A stretch of 64,000 bases of DNA from Paeniglutamicibacter psychrophenolicus. GTDB lineage: Bacteria; Actinomycetota; Actinomycetes; Actinomycetales; Micrococcaceae. Positions 17,264-26,484 of the stretch are shown here, in pieces. The stretch's first letter is position 1. Each line of letters starts with the position of its first letter. A program made the translations under genes and the position numbers. Below the pieces are notes generated by a model. It was given only the letters and a program-made list of their open reading frames with translations. It searched no databases and was not told where the DNA came from. The stretch is from positions 248,001 through 312,000 of the forward strand of contig NZ_JAGIOE010000001.1 in NCBI RefSeq assembly GCF_017876575.1, read 5' to 3'.

Positions 17264-18960
17264 CGCGTGTTCTTCCCTTCGGTGGTTCCGACATCGGTGG
17301 ACAGCACCCCGGGCAGGCGTGCGGCAAAGACTGCCCCGGAGTGCGCATTCTCGGTGTTCCCGGGCCCGCCGGGGTCCGCGATCCAGACCTCGCCGCCGCG
17401 GGTGCGGGCCAGCCGGCGCACCAGCGGCAGGCCCACGCCCTGGCCGTGCTCCGGGGCATCGGGCAGCGCGCCGGTGCTGACCCCCTCGGCAAAGACATCC
17501 AGGCCCGCCGGGACCCCGTCCCCGGAATCGGCGACGGCCAGGTGCAGCGTGGCGCCCTCGGAGAGCAGGTCGACCTCGACCCAGCGCGGGGCCGGTCCTT
17601 GAACCGCGGCGCGCAGCGCATTGTCGATCAGGTTCCCCAGCACCGCGGTGGCGTCCTGCGCGTCGATCAGGCTGCCGTAGAGCGCGCTGGCATCCCCCAC
17701 CCGCAGCACCACGCCGCGCTCGTAGGCCTCGACGCCCTTGGCCCCGAGGAAGGCCCGCAGGTAGGTGTCCTCGATGGCCGCGAGGTTCTGCACGGGCTCG
17801 CGCACCGGCCCGGAGGCGATGACCTCCCCAAGGTAGTCCCGGGCCTCGGCCACGTCCCCGTGGTGCAGCAGCCCGGAGATGGTGTGCAGCCGGTTGGCGA
17901 ACTCGTGGCGCTGGGCCCGCAGCGCGCCGGCCATGGTCTGGACCGCGTCCAGCCGCGAGCCCAGGGTCTCGATGGTGGTCACGTCGCGCAGCAGCACCAC
18001 CTGGCCCAGGTCGATGCCCTCGCGGGCCACCGGGTGCACGGTGGCCACCAGTGCCGCGTGCTCGGTTTCCAGGCGCAGCGTGGCTCCGGTGCCCTCGGCG
18101 ATCGCGGCAACCAACGGTGCCGGCAGCCGCGCGTCTGTGTAGGGCTGCCCGATGATGTCGGAGGACTCGTGGCGGTGCGGCAGCCCCAGCATGATCCGCG
18201 CGGCCTTGTTGCGCACCGAAACCCGGCCGTCGGGGCCGATGCCGATGACGCCGTCGGCCACCCCGTAGAGCACCGCGTCGCGGTCCCGCAGCAGCTGCGC
18301 CATCTCGGCAGGCTCCAGCCCCAGGGTCTGCGCCTTGAGCCGGCGCACCAGCCAGCGGGTCGAAGCCGCGGAAAGCGCCAGGGCCCCGAGGCCCAGCCCG
18401 AGCACCCAGGCACCGGCGGTGCGCAGCCGCGCGGCCAGCTCCTGGACGCCCACCCCGACGCTGACCTCGCCCACCACGGTGGCGTCGCCCGGTGCGAAGA
18501 CCGGGACCTTGGCGCGCACGGATTCGCCCAGGGTCCCGTGCTCCCGGGAGACCGACTCGTGCCCGGACAGCGCGACCGGGTCGGTGGAGACCTTCTGGCC
18601 CAGCAGGGAGGGGGTCGGGTGCGCCAGGCGGATCCCGCGGTCCTCGGTGACCACCACGAAGAACGCACCGGTGCGCGCCCGCACGCCCTCGGCCGCCTGC
18701 TGCACGTACCCGGTGCGCAACGCCGCGGCGTCCAGCGTGTCCGCATCGGCGTAGCGCTGCACCTGCGCCCGGATCTCGGGGTCGGCGGCCAGGGTGCGCG
18801 CAATGGCCAGCGCGCGTTCCTGGGCCTGTTCGTTGACCCGCTCGACGGTCACCCACATGGCTCCGGCCGCGGCGGCAAGGATCATCAGCCCCACCACAAC
18901 GAATTGCAGGGTCATGATGCGGGCGGCGAAGCCGCGGGAGGGCTTCGGTTCTTGGGGCAT
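17260..18960 (-). CDS. citA: CitA/DcuS-type sensor histidine kinase
   Basis: A 566-residue membrane sensor kinase: first membrane segment (about 16-36), extracytoplasmic Cache-type ligand domain (about 40-175), second membrane segment (about 178-198), PAS domain (about 215-330), then a Spo0B-type histidine box RHEFANRLHTI (His followed by Asn four residues on) and an ATPase domain with NLIDNALRAA and GQGVGLPLV. The family senses external citrate or C4-dicarboxylates. The divergent CitM-type transporter makes citrate the likely signal. The upstream ribosome binding site is weak. Confidence 0.87.
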   Translation of the reverse strand: MPQEPKPSRGFAARIMTLQFVVVGLMILAAAAGAMWVTVERVNEQAQERALAIARTLAADPEIRAQVQRYADADTLDAAALRTGYVQQAAEGVRARTGAFFVVVTEDRGIRLAHPTPSLLGQKVSTDPVALSGHESVSREHGTLGESVRAKVPVFAPGDATVVGEVSVGVGVQELAARLRTAGAWVLGLGLGALALSAASTRWLVRRLKAQTLGLEPAEMAQLLRDRDAVLYGVADGVIGIGPDGRVSVRNKAARIMLGLPHRHESSDIIGQPYTDARLPAPLVAAIAEGTGATLRLETEHAALVATVHPVAREGIDLGQVVLLRDVTTIETLGSRLDAVQTMAGALRAQRHEFANRLHTISGLLHHGDVAEARDYLGEVIASGPVREPVQNLAAIEDTYLRAFLGAKGVEAYERGVVLRVGDASALYGSLIDAQDATAVLGNLIDNALRAAVQGPAPRWVEVDLLSEGATLHLAVADSGDGVPAGLDVFAEGVSTGALPDAPEHGQGVGLPLVRRLARTRGGEVWIADPGGPGNTENAHSGAVFAARLPGVLSTDVGTTEGKNTR

Positions 18961-19165
18961 GGAAACCAGTCTAGGACCTCGCGTGGGCTTTATGAGCAAA
19001 AAAGGATTTAGGGGAAGAAGCGGGGTTTGTGGGCACAACCACACCACCGTGATGCGCACCACGTAGCGTTGTGTTCCACGGCGCGATCCACCGGTGAAAG
19101 CACCCCCGGCAGATCGCAAGCCAACTCCCCCCACTCGCGTTACACCCCCACTTAAGGAGATCCCC

Positions 19166-20590
19166 ATGCTGGTAGCACTCGGGTTCCTGATGGTCGCCAC
19201 GTTCATGGCGCTCATCATGACCAAGCGCATGACCCCGTTGCTGGCGCTGATCATCGTCCCGACCATCTTCGGCCTCTTCGCCGGCGCCGGCCTGGGGCTC
19301 GGCGACATGGTGATGGACGCCGTGAAGTCGATGTCCGGCACCGCGGCCCTGCTGATGTTCGCCATCATGTACTTCGGGATCATGATCGACGTGGGGCTCT
19401 TCGACAAGCTGGTCGACGGCATCCTGAAGCTGGTCGGCAACGACCCGGCCAAGGTCGTCATGGGCACCGCGCTGCTCACCGGACTGATCTCCCTGGACGG
19501 CGACGGCTCCACCACCTTCATCGTGGTCACCGCCGCATTGCTGCCGATCTACCAGCGCCTGGGCATGAGCCCGGTGGTGCTGACCTGTGTGGCCGGGCTG
19601 ACCAACGGCACGCTGAACATCGTCCCGTGGGGCGGCCCGACGGCCCGCGCCGCCGCGGCGCTGCACGTGGATGCCTCCGCGGTGTTCGTCCCGATGATCC
19701 CGGCGCTGGCCGTGGGACTGGTTGTCGTCTTCGGCTTCGCCTGGGCCATGGGCATCGCCGAGCGCAAGCGCCTGCAGCGCGAGGATCCGCTGCGTTGGGG
19801 CCCGGGCTCGGTCATGGCCGGCGGCACCGGCGGCTCCAAGGGCTCCGGCAATTCCAAGACCCCAACCGGCGGCCGCGGCGTCGCCCTGCTGGAGAAGGTC
19901 GCGGTGCGCGGCGACGGCACCGAGGCGCCCACCATGAACGGCACGGTCCTGGACCCGACCCGCGAGACACTGCGCCCGAAGCTGTTCATCTTCAACCTCT
20001 CGATGACCGTGGCCATCTTCGTGCTGCTGATCGCCGACGTGCTGCCGCTGTCCTACCTGTTCATGATCGGCACCGCCGTGGCGCTGCTGGTGAACTTCCC
20101 GCGCATCTCCGACCAGGCCAAGATGATCGCCTCGCACTCCTCTGAGGTCATCGCCGTGGTTTCCATGGTGCTTGCCGCCGCGGTGCTCACCGGCGTGCTC
20201 TCGGGCACCGGCATGGTCGATGCCATGAGCGCCTGGCTGGTCGACGTCATCCCGACCTCGATGGGCCCGTACCTGGCGATCCTCACCGGCATCATCTCCA
20301 TCCCCGCGACGTTCTTCATGAGCAACGACGCGTTCTACTTCGGCATCCTGCCGGTGCTCACCGAGGCCGGCGCCCACTACGGCATCCCCGCGGTGGACAT
20401 GGCCCGCGCCTCGATCACCGGCCAGCCGGTGCATATGCAGTCCCCGCTGGTTCCCGCGATCCTGCTGCTGGTCTCGATGTCCCGCGTCGATCTGGGCGAC
20501 CACCACAAGAAGGTCCTGTGGCGCGCACTGGTCGTTTCCCTGGTGATGCTCGCCGTGGGCGTGCTCATCGGCGCCATCGGCATCGGCTAG
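19166..20590 (+). CDS. citM: CitMHS-family citrate transporter
   Basis: A 474-residue integral membrane protein of the CitM/CitH family, which imports citrate complexed with a divalent metal (Mg or Ca type) together with protons. About 11-12 membrane segments are visible; conserved family segments include ISLDGDGSTTFIVV and ISIPATFFMSNDAFYFG. A hydrophilic loop rich in Gly/Ser lies near residues 215-260. AAGGAG six bases upstream fixes the start. It is divergent from the CitA/CitB genes, with about 205 bases of shared promoter region. Confidence 0.9.
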   Translation: MLVALGFLMVATFMALIMTKRMTPLLALIIVPTIFGLFAGAGLGLGDMVMDAVKSMSGTAALLMFAIMYFGIMIDVGLFDKLVDGILKLVGNDPAKVVMGTALLTGLISLDGDGSTTFIVVTAALLPIYQRLGMSPVVLTCVAGLTNGTLNIVPWGGPTARAAAALHVDASAVFVPMIPALAVGLVVVFGFAWAMGIAERKRLQREDPLRWGPGSVMAGGTGGSKGSGNSKTPTGGRGVALLEKVAVRGDGTEAPTMNGTVLDPTRETLRPKLFIFNLSMTVAIFVLLIADVLPLSYLFMIGTAVALLVNFPRISDQAKMIASHSSEVIAVVSMVLAAAVLTGVLSGTGMVDAMSAWLVDVIPTSMGPYLAILTGIISIPATFFMSNDAFYFGILPVLTEAGAHYGIPAVDMARASITGQPVHMQSPLVPAILLLVSMSRVDLGDHHKKVLWRALVVSLVMLAVGVLIGAIGIG

Positions 20591-20614
20591 GAAACACCGC
20601 ACCAACCACGCAGC

Positions 20615-20660
20615 ACGCCACGGGGCGGGGAACCGGAAACGGTTCCCCGCCCCGTGGCGT
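20615..20660 (+). terminator. Perfect 21-base-pair hairpin with GAAA loop
   Basis: Arms 20615-20635 and 20640-20660 are fully complementary and closed by the tetraloop GAAA. It lies 24 bases after the citM stop, so it very likely ends that transcript, although no long T run follows. Confidence 0.85.
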
Positions 20661-20747
20661 TCCCGCGCCGGCTCTGCGCGCTTAACGTCCCCGAAACGGG
20701 CGTGTGGAAAACTGGAAGAACGGATCAAGAGGAAGAGGCACACCCCC

Positions 20748-22319
20748 ATGGAATTCCTGCTGTTGCTGGTCGGGTTGCTCTTCGGGACGGTGCTGGTGGC
20801 GGGCCTGGGCGAACGCATCCGCCTGCCCTACCCGATCCTGATGCTGGTCTTCTCGGCCGGGGCGGCATTCCTGCCCTTCATTCCCGAGGTCCACATCAAC
20901 CCCGAACTGATCCTGCCGCTCTTTTTGCCGCCGCTGCTGTACGCCGCGGCCCAGCGCAGCTCCTGGTCGATCTTCCGGCTGCGCTGGCGCTCGCTGGTGC
21001 TGCTGGCGGTGCTGCTGGTGGTTGCGACCACCGCCGCGGTGGCGTCAGTCGCCTGGCTGATGGTCCCGACCCTGGCGCTGCCGGTGGCCATCGCCCTGGG
21101 TGCCATCGTGGCCCCGCCGGACCCGGTGGCCGTCGAGGCGGTCGCCGGCAAGGTCAAGATGCGCCGCCGGCTTCTCACGGTGCTGCAGACCGAGGGCCTG
21201 TTCAACGATGCCATGGCCATCGTGATCTTCCAGGCGGCGGTTGCCGCGGCCATGAGCGGCGGCGAGGTCGGCTGGGATGTGGTGCCGAAGTTCCTGATCG
21301 GTGCGGCCGGGGCCATCGTGCTGGGCCTGGGCACGGCTTGGCTGGTCGGGGCGCTGAACCGCTTCGTCCCGGACCTGGTGGCCCGCTCTGCGACCACGCT
21401 GGTGGCACCCTACGCGGTGTACCTGCTGGCCGAGGAGGTCCACTTCTCCGGCGTCGTCGCCGTGGTGGTCACCGCGCTGGAGCTGGGCCGCCGGGCCCGC
21501 CCCCAGGACTCCGAGGAACGCCTGACCCGCACCGCTTTCTGGGACGTGGTGGAGCTGCTCACCACCGGGGTCGCCTTCGGGCTGGTCGGCATCGAGATGC
21601 GCTACATCATCCAGGACGAGGGGGCGAACCTGCTGACGTTCATCCCCGGCATCGCGGCCATCTGCGCCACGGTGGTGCTGGTCCGCTTCGTCTGGATGAT
21701 GGCGATGTTCAAGATCGGCGGAACCGAGCGCAAGTCCAAGACCCCGGGCTCGCTGAAGGAAGTGCTGGTTCTGTCCTGGTGCGGCATGCGCGGGCTGGCG
21801 ACCCTTGCGCTGGCGTTGGCGCTGCCGGCCACCATGGCCAACGGGCAGCCGCTGGAAGGCCGGAACTTCGTGATCGCCACCGCCTGCGCCGTGCTGATCA
21901 CGACGCTGGTGCTGCCGGGCCTGACGCTGCCGGCGCTGATGCGCGCGCTGAAGCTGCCCAACGACCATGCAGCGGAGGAACACAAGCAGCGCTCGCTGGC
22001 CCGCCGCGCGGAGAAGGTCGCCTTGGAGACCATGAAGCGCTCCGCCGCCGCGGCGGCGCTGCCGCAAAAACGCCGCGACGCCCTGGCCCGGCGCATGTCC
22101 TCGCTGCACACCATCCTGGAGGCCGACCTCGAGGCGGACCCGGAGAAGATGCTGCGCCTGAAGCAGATCCTCACCGTCATGGACGACGTGCAGCGCGAGG
22201 CGCTGGATGCGGCGCGCTCGGAGATGCTCAAGGCCCGCAACGAACCGGGCAACGACCCCGAGCTCGTGGACCGGGTGCTTCGCCGCCTGGATCTGCGCAC
22301 CGTCACGCTGGACCAGTAG
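20748..22319 (+). CDS. CPA1-family Na+/H+ antiporter
   Basis: A 523-residue cation/proton antiporter. About 12 membrane segments span residues 1-400, with the ion-binding signature VAPPDPVAVEAV (near 122-133) and TEGLFNDAMAIVIF (near 151-164), as in NhaP/NhaG-type proteins. A charged cytoplasmic tail of about 120 residues follows. Such proteins export Na+ (or K+) in exchange for protons for pH and salt homeostasis. It is a single-gene unit between two hairpins. Confidence 0.9.
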   Translation: MEFLLLLVGLLFGTVLVAGLGERIRLPYPILMLVFSAGAAFLPFIPEVHINPELILPLFLPPLLYAAAQRSSWSIFRLRWRSLVLLAVLLVVATTAAVASVAWLMVPTLALPVAIALGAIVAPPDPVAVEAVAGKVKMRRRLLTVLQTEGLFNDAMAIVIFQAAVAAAMSGGEVGWDVVPKFLIGAAGAIVLGLGTAWLVGALNRFVPDLVARSATTLVAPYAVYLLAEEVHFSGVVAVVVTALELGRRARPQDSEERLTRTAFWDVVELLTTGVAFGLVGIEMRYIIQDEGANLLTFIPGIAAICATVVLVRFVWMMAMFKIGGTERKSKTPGSLKEVLVLSWCGMRGLATLALALALPATMANGQPLEGRNFVIATACAVLITTLVLPGLTLPALMRALKLPNDHAAEEHKQRSLARRAEKVALETMKRSAAAAALPQKRRDALARRMSSLHTILEADLEADPEKMLRLKQILTVMDDVQREALDAARSEMLKARNEPGNDPELVDRVLRRLDLRTVTLDQ

Positions 22320-22369
22320 TCCCGGCCCAATTGCCGGCCCTTAGTTGCGTCTCGTTTATGACTTGGGGT

Positions 22370-22408
22370 GGTTACCCATAAAATTCGCACGATTCCTTAT
22401 GAGTAACC
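22370..22408. terminator. Inverted repeat between convergent genes
   Basis: Twelve-base arms GGTTACCCATAA (22370-22381) and TTATGAGTAACC (22397-22408) pair with one mismatch around a 15-base loop. The position between two gene ends suggests a bidirectional terminator. Confidence 0.55.
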
Positions 22409-22430
22409 GGCCCGAAGGTGGGCGCGAGGC

Positions 22431-23372
22431 TCATTCGGTGAAACCGGTCAGCACGATCTTGCCTCCGGCATGCCCGCCCATGCTCTGCGTGATGGCGGCC
22501 GCGGCCTCCTGCATCGGATAGCTGGAGACCACGTGCACGGAGAGCTTGCCTGCCTCGACCAGCGCGTCGAGCCGCGCGAGCTCGCGCCCGTCGGGGCGCA
22601 CCCAGATGTAGCGCCCGCCGTGTTCACCCACGGTGCCGTCGGCGATCGAGGCGTGCTTCCCCGATTCCCTGAGCACCGCCAGGGTGTCTTCGAGCGCCCC
22701 GCCGTGGAAGTCCGCCACCGCGTCGACTCCCTCCGGAGCCAGCGCACGCACCGATTCGACCAGGCCGTCCCCGTAGGTCAGCGGGTGGGCACCGAGGGAT
22801 GCGAGCAGTTCGTGGTTCCTTTCCGAGGAGGTGGCCAGCACGCGGACCCCCGCGGCCGTCGCGATCTGGATGGCTGCCTGCCCGACGCCGCCTGCTCCGT
22901 TGTGGATCAGCAGGGTCTGCCCGGGGGCCAGCTCCAGCGCGTCGAGGGCGCGCAGCGCGGTCCCTCCGGTCAGCGGCAGCGCTGCTGCCTCCTCGAAGGA
23001 GAGCTGCTTTGGCTTGTGCGCCACGGCCCCGGCGGGCAGGGTGATGTATTCGGCGAAGGAGCCGATGCCCACGGTGTCGCGCCTGCCGTAGGCGTGGACC
23101 TCGTCGCCGATGTTGAACTCGGGGGTGTCGAAACCGACGGCGTCCACCACTCCGGCAACATCCCAGCCGGGGACCGCCGGGAAGTGAACATCCATGATGG
23201 GGTCGAGGTAACCGGCCATGATCTTCCAGTCCACCGGGTTCACCCCGGCCGCCTTGATCTTGATCCGCACCGTTCCCGGACCGACCTTCGGCAACGGAAG
23301 CTCGAGCTGCTCCAGCTTCTCCACGCCGCCGTAGCTCGCATACGCCATGGCCTTCATCGTGCGCTCACCCAT
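22431..23372 (-). CDS. Zinc-independent NADP-dependent quinone oxidoreductase
   Basis: A 313-residue medium-chain reductase of the quinone oxidoreductase / zeta-crystallin group: GroES-like N-terminal half and Rossmann domain with LIHNGAGGVGQAAIQIA (near residues 145-161). No zinc ligands are visible. It probably reduces quinones or other electrophiles with NADPH. The ATG opening MGERTMKAM has AGGA upstream. It is monocistronic and divergent from alanine dehydrogenase; a functional link to that gene is not evident. Confidence 0.83.
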   Translation of the reverse strand: MGERTMKAMAYASYGGVEKLEQLELPLPKVGPGTVRIKIKAAGVNPVDWKIMAGYLDPIMDVHFPAVPGWDVAGVVDAVGFDTPEFNIGDEVHAYGRRDTVGIGSFAEYITLPAGAVAHKPKQLSFEEAAALPLTGGTALRALDALELAPGQTLLIHNGAGGVGQAAIQIATAAGVRVLATSSERNHELLASLGAHPLTYGDGLVESVRALAPEGVDAVADFHGGALEDTLAVLRESGKHASIADGTVGEHGGRYIWVRPDGRELARLDALVEAGKLSVHVVSSYPMQEAAAAITQSMGGHAGGKIVLTGFTE

Positions 23373-23632
23373 ATGTGTTTCCTGCTTTCGCTTCTCGGCT
23401 GTTGTGCTTCCCCCGTGGACAACCGTCGCCGGGCCGAAATTATTCGGTGTTTCCGCGCCACGTGGGCAAGGGCATAACCACGGGAAGCCGAACTGCAACG
23501 GATCATCCACCGATCCGCAGCACAAGCACACTGACATATACCCGTGATTCCGGGCCTTTTCGCTACCCGCGGCCTAGACTCAACTCAATCGCCCTACATG
23601 GGGGCCGCCAGAAACCTCAGGAGCAATTCCCA

Positions 23633-24751
23633 ATGATCATTGCCGTGCCCCAGGAAACCAAGAACAACGAATTGCGTGTGGCCATCACCCCGGCCGGAGT
23701 TTCGGAGTTCGTGGCGCACGGCCACCAAGTCGTCATCCAGGCAGGTGCCGGGATCGGGTCGGGCATCGAGGACGCCCACTACCTTGAGGCCGGGGCGCGG
23801 ATCGCCGCCGACGCGAAGACCACGTGGGCGGCCGGTGACATGGTGCTCAAGGTCAAGGAACCGACTGAATCCGAGTACGGCTTGCTGCGTGCCGACCAGG
23901 TGCTGTTCACCTACCTGCACCTGGCAGCCTCTCCCGAATGCGCCGACGCAATCCTGGCGGCGGGTACGACCGCAATCGCCTACGAGACGGTGCGCCGCGG
24001 CGCCGCCCTGCCGCTGCTGGCCCCGATGAGCGAGGTCGCTGGACGCCTGGCCGCACAGATCGGCGCCTTCACCCTGCAGGAGCCCTCGGGTGGATCCGGC
24101 ATCCTGATGGGCGGCGTGCCCGGGACCCGGCCGGCCAAGGTCGTGGTGATCGGCGGCGGCGTCGCCGGCGAAAACGCGGCGGCTGCCTCCGCGGGGCTCG
24201 GCGCGGATGTCACGATCTTCGACGTGAACCTGGCCCGGCTCAAGGAGATCGACACCGACTACCGTGGCCGGATCAAGACACTGGCTTCCTCGAAGCATGC
24301 GATCGCCCGTGAGGTCGCCGATGCCGACCTGGTCATCGGCTCGGTACTGATTCCGGGCGCCGCGGCACCGAAACTTGTCACCTTGGACATGGTCGAAAAG
24401 ATGCGTCCGGGTTCGGTGCTGGTGGACATCGCCATCGACCAAGGCGGCTGCTTCGAGGGCTCGCACCCCACCACCCACGCGGCCCCGACCTACAAGGTGC
24501 ACGATGCCCTCTACTACTGCGTGACCAACATGCCCGGCGCCGTCCCGCAGACCTCGACCGCAGCATTGACCAACGCGACGCTGCCCTACGCGCTGCGCAT
24601 CGCGGACAAGGGCTGGAGGCAAGCCATGGCCGAGGACGCGGGCCTGGCCAACGGCTTGATGGCGCACGCCGGATCGGTGGTCTTTGCTCCGGTGGCCGAC
24701 GCCCTGGGCCGGGAGCACGTGTCGATCGAAAACGTGCTGGCCGGGGCCTGA
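23633..24751 (+). CDS. ald: Alanine dehydrogenase
   Basis: A 372-residue L-alanine dehydrogenase, which reversibly deaminates alanine to pyruvate and ammonia with NAD. Family hallmarks are the N-terminal segment IAVPQETKNNELRVAITP, the substrate-binding KVKEP (near residues 72-76), H96 in TYLHLA, and the nucleotide turn VIGGGVAGENAA. The length is normal. AGGAG nine bases upstream supports the start. A hairpin follows 26 bases after the stop. Confidence 0.95.
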   Translation: MIIAVPQETKNNELRVAITPAGVSEFVAHGHQVVIQAGAGIGSGIEDAHYLEAGARIAADAKTTWAAGDMVLKVKEPTESEYGLLRADQVLFTYLHLAASPECADAILAAGTTAIAYETVRRGAALPLLAPMSEVAGRLAAQIGAFTLQEPSGGSGILMGGVPGTRPAKVVVIGGGVAGENAAAASAGLGADVTIFDVNLARLKEIDTDYRGRIKTLASSKHAIAREVADADLVIGSVLIPGAAAPKLVTLDMVEKMRPGSVLVDIAIDQGGCFEGSHPTTHAAPTYKVHDALYYCVTNMPGAVPQTSTAALTNATLPYALRIADKGWRQAMAEDAGLANGLMAHAGSVVFAPVADALGREHVSIENVLAGA

Positions 24752-24777
24752 CGAGCACCACCAACTTCAACTGTCAC

Positions 24778-24812
24778 TACTCACACCATGGTTGAAGTAG
24801 ATGGTGTGAGTA
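24778..24812. terminator. Perfect 12-base-pair hairpin after ald
   Basis: Arms TACTCACACCAT (24778-24789) and ATGGTGTGAGTA (24801-24812) pair perfectly around an 11-base loop. It lies between the convergent ald and YchJ-like genes. The loop contains GTTGAAGT, which can instead pair with ACTTCAAC at 24763-24770, so two mutually exclusive folds are possible. Confidence 0.75.
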
Positions 24813-24874
24813 TTGCGAGTAAGTGTTGCGAGTAGCGGTGCGGGTGGGTGATGCAGCCGGGGACCTCGCTCGCC

Positions 24875-25276
24875 CTAGTCGTCGCCGTCCAGGTAGTACC
24901 AGCGCCCGCCCTCGCGCACGAAGTCGCTGACCTCGTGCTGGGAGTTGGACTGGTTGAGCAGGCGGTAGTGGGCTTCGAACTCAACAATCCCGTTGCTGTC
25001 GAAGGGTCCGCCGGCCTCGGTGCGGATGATGTCCAGGTCCTGCCAGACAATGGCTTCGTCGAGTTCCAGCTCAGCCGGGCGGGTGTCGGGGTGCCAGGTG
25101 GCCAACAGGAACTCCGGCAGGCCCAGCGCGAAGGCGCTGAAACGCGAGCGCATCAACGCGACAGCGGTTCCGGGCCAGGCAGGGGTGTTGGGATCGTTGA
25201 ATCCCTGGTGATATCGGCCACAGCAGGATTCGTAGGATTCCCCCGAATTGCAGGGGCATCGCGAGTCTTTTTCCAT
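24875..25276 (-). CDS. YchJ-family (UPF0225) SEC-C motif protein
   Basis: A 133-residue protein starting with the zinc-binding SEC-C motif CPCNSGESYESCCG (cysteines at 7, 9, 18 and 19) followed by an NTF2-like domain containing LMRSRFSAF and ending in WYYLDGDD. This matches the YchJ family, whose function is not established. It is a single gene convergent with ald. Confidence 0.85.
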   Translation of the reverse strand: MEKDSRCPCNSGESYESCCGRYHQGFNDPNTPAWPGTAVALMRSRFSAFALGLPEFLLATWHPDTRPAELELDEAIVWQDLDIIRTEAGGPFDSNGIVEFEAHYRLLNQSNSQHEVSDFVREGGRWYYLDGDD

Positions 25277-25477
25277 TGAACCAGCTTAAGGGCAGCAGGA
25301 AGCGCAAAATACCGACCTATCGCCCCTCCAACAGAACGTCGAACGGCAGACATGAAATCCGTGTAGCTACCCCGTGCCGGTAGACTTAGCAGGCAAGCTC
25401 GCGGAGCGCCCCCACCCTTGGCGTGAGACGGCACGTCCGCGGGCGATTAACCACCCCTCGCGCACAGGAGAACCCGG

Positions 25478-25729
25478 ATGCCCCGGATCGTTGTTGATGT
25501 TATGCCCAAGCCCGAAATCCTTGACCCGCAGGGCAAGGCCATCGTTGGCGCACTTCCCCGCCTCGGCTTCACCGCTTTCAGCCAGGTCCGCCAGGGCAAG
25601 CGCTTTGAACTGACCGTTGAGGGCGAGGTCACCGAGGAGATCCTGGCCCAGGCCCGCACCGCGGCCGAGACGCTGCTCTCGAACCCGGTCATCGAAGACG
25701 TGGTCAACGTCGAGGTTGTCGCAGACTAA
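25478..25729 (+). CDS. purS: Phosphoribosylformylglycinamidine synthase, PurS subunit
   Basis: An 83-residue PurS, the small dimeric subunit that bridges PurQ and PurL in the FGAM synthase complex (fourth step of purine synthesis). Conserved segments are [17 protein letters not shown] and NPVIEDV. AGGAG seven bases upstream supports the start. The stop overlaps the purQ start by one base (TAATG). Confidence 0.96.
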   Translation: MPRIVVDVMPKPEILDPQGKAIVGALPRLGFTAFSQVRQGKRFELTVEGEVTEEILAQARTAAETLLSNPVIEDVVNVEVVAD

Positions 25730-26484
25730 TGAGCGCAACCGAACTTCCCTTGATCGGCGACTACTCGACGCCTGTCCCCGAGCTGAACGGCGCCCGCATC
25801 GGCGTCGTCACCTTCCCCGGAACCCTTGATGACCGCGACGCCGCTCGCGCCATCCGGTTGACCGGGGCCGAGGCAGTGTCCCTGTGGCACGCCGACCACG
25901 ACCTCCAGAACGTCGACGCCGTCGTCATCCCGGGTGGCTTCTCCTACGGGGACTACCTGCGCGCCGGCGCCATCGCACGCTTCGCACCGATGATGGGCAA
26001 CATCATTGACGCCGCGAACTCCGACGCAAAGCTGCCCGTGCTGGGCATTTGCAACGGCTTTCAGATCCTGACCGAATCGCACTTGCTGCCGGGCTCCATG
26101 GTGAAGAACGACCACCTGAAGTTCCTCTGCCGAGACCAGGTCCTGCGCGTGGAAAACAACACCACCGCCTGGACCAACCAGTACGCCAAGGGTGAGGAAA
26201 TCACCATCGTGCTGAAGAACCAGGACGGCCAGTACGTCGCCGACGAGAAGACCCTCGACGCCCTCGAGGCCGAGGGCCGCGTGGCCTTCAGCTACGTCGG
26301 ATGGAACCCCAACGGGTCCCGCCGCAACATCGCCGGCATCACCAATGCCGCGGGCAACGTGGTCGGCCTAATGCCGCACCCGGAGCACGCAGTGGAGGCC
26401 GGATTCGGCCCCGACCACACCGGAACCGACGGACTTGGGTTCTTCACCTCCGTCCTGACCCACCTTGTTGGAGGCCAGAAGTGA
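25729..26484 (+). CDS. purQ: Phosphoribosylformylglycinamidine synthase, PurQ (glutaminase) subunit
   Basis: A 251-residue class I glutamine amidotransferase that supplies ammonia to PurL. The nucleophile cysteine is in LGICNGFQ, the catalytic His-Glu pair in MPHPEHAVE near the C-terminus, and the N-terminal [12 protein letters not shown] region matches PurQ. It is coupled to purS by a one-base overlap and to purL by a four-base GTGA overlap. Confidence 0.96.
   Translation: MSATELPLIGDYSTPVPELNGARIGVVTFPGTLDDRDAARAIRLTGAEAVSLWHADHDLQNVDAVVIPGGFSYGDYLRAGAIARFAPMMGNIIDAANSDAKLPVLGICNGFQILTESHLLPGSMVKNDHLKFLCRDQVLRVENNTTAWTNQYAKGEEITIVLKNQDGQYVADEKTLDALEAEGRVAFSYVGWNPNGSRRNIAGITNAAGNVVGLMPHPEHAVEAGFGPDHTGTDGLGFFTSVLTHLVGGQK

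Noticed and set aside
17203-19011. A 602-residue + strand open frame opposite the citA/citB genes
   Set aside because: The minus-strand kinase and regulator show all catalytic motifs; this frame shows none.
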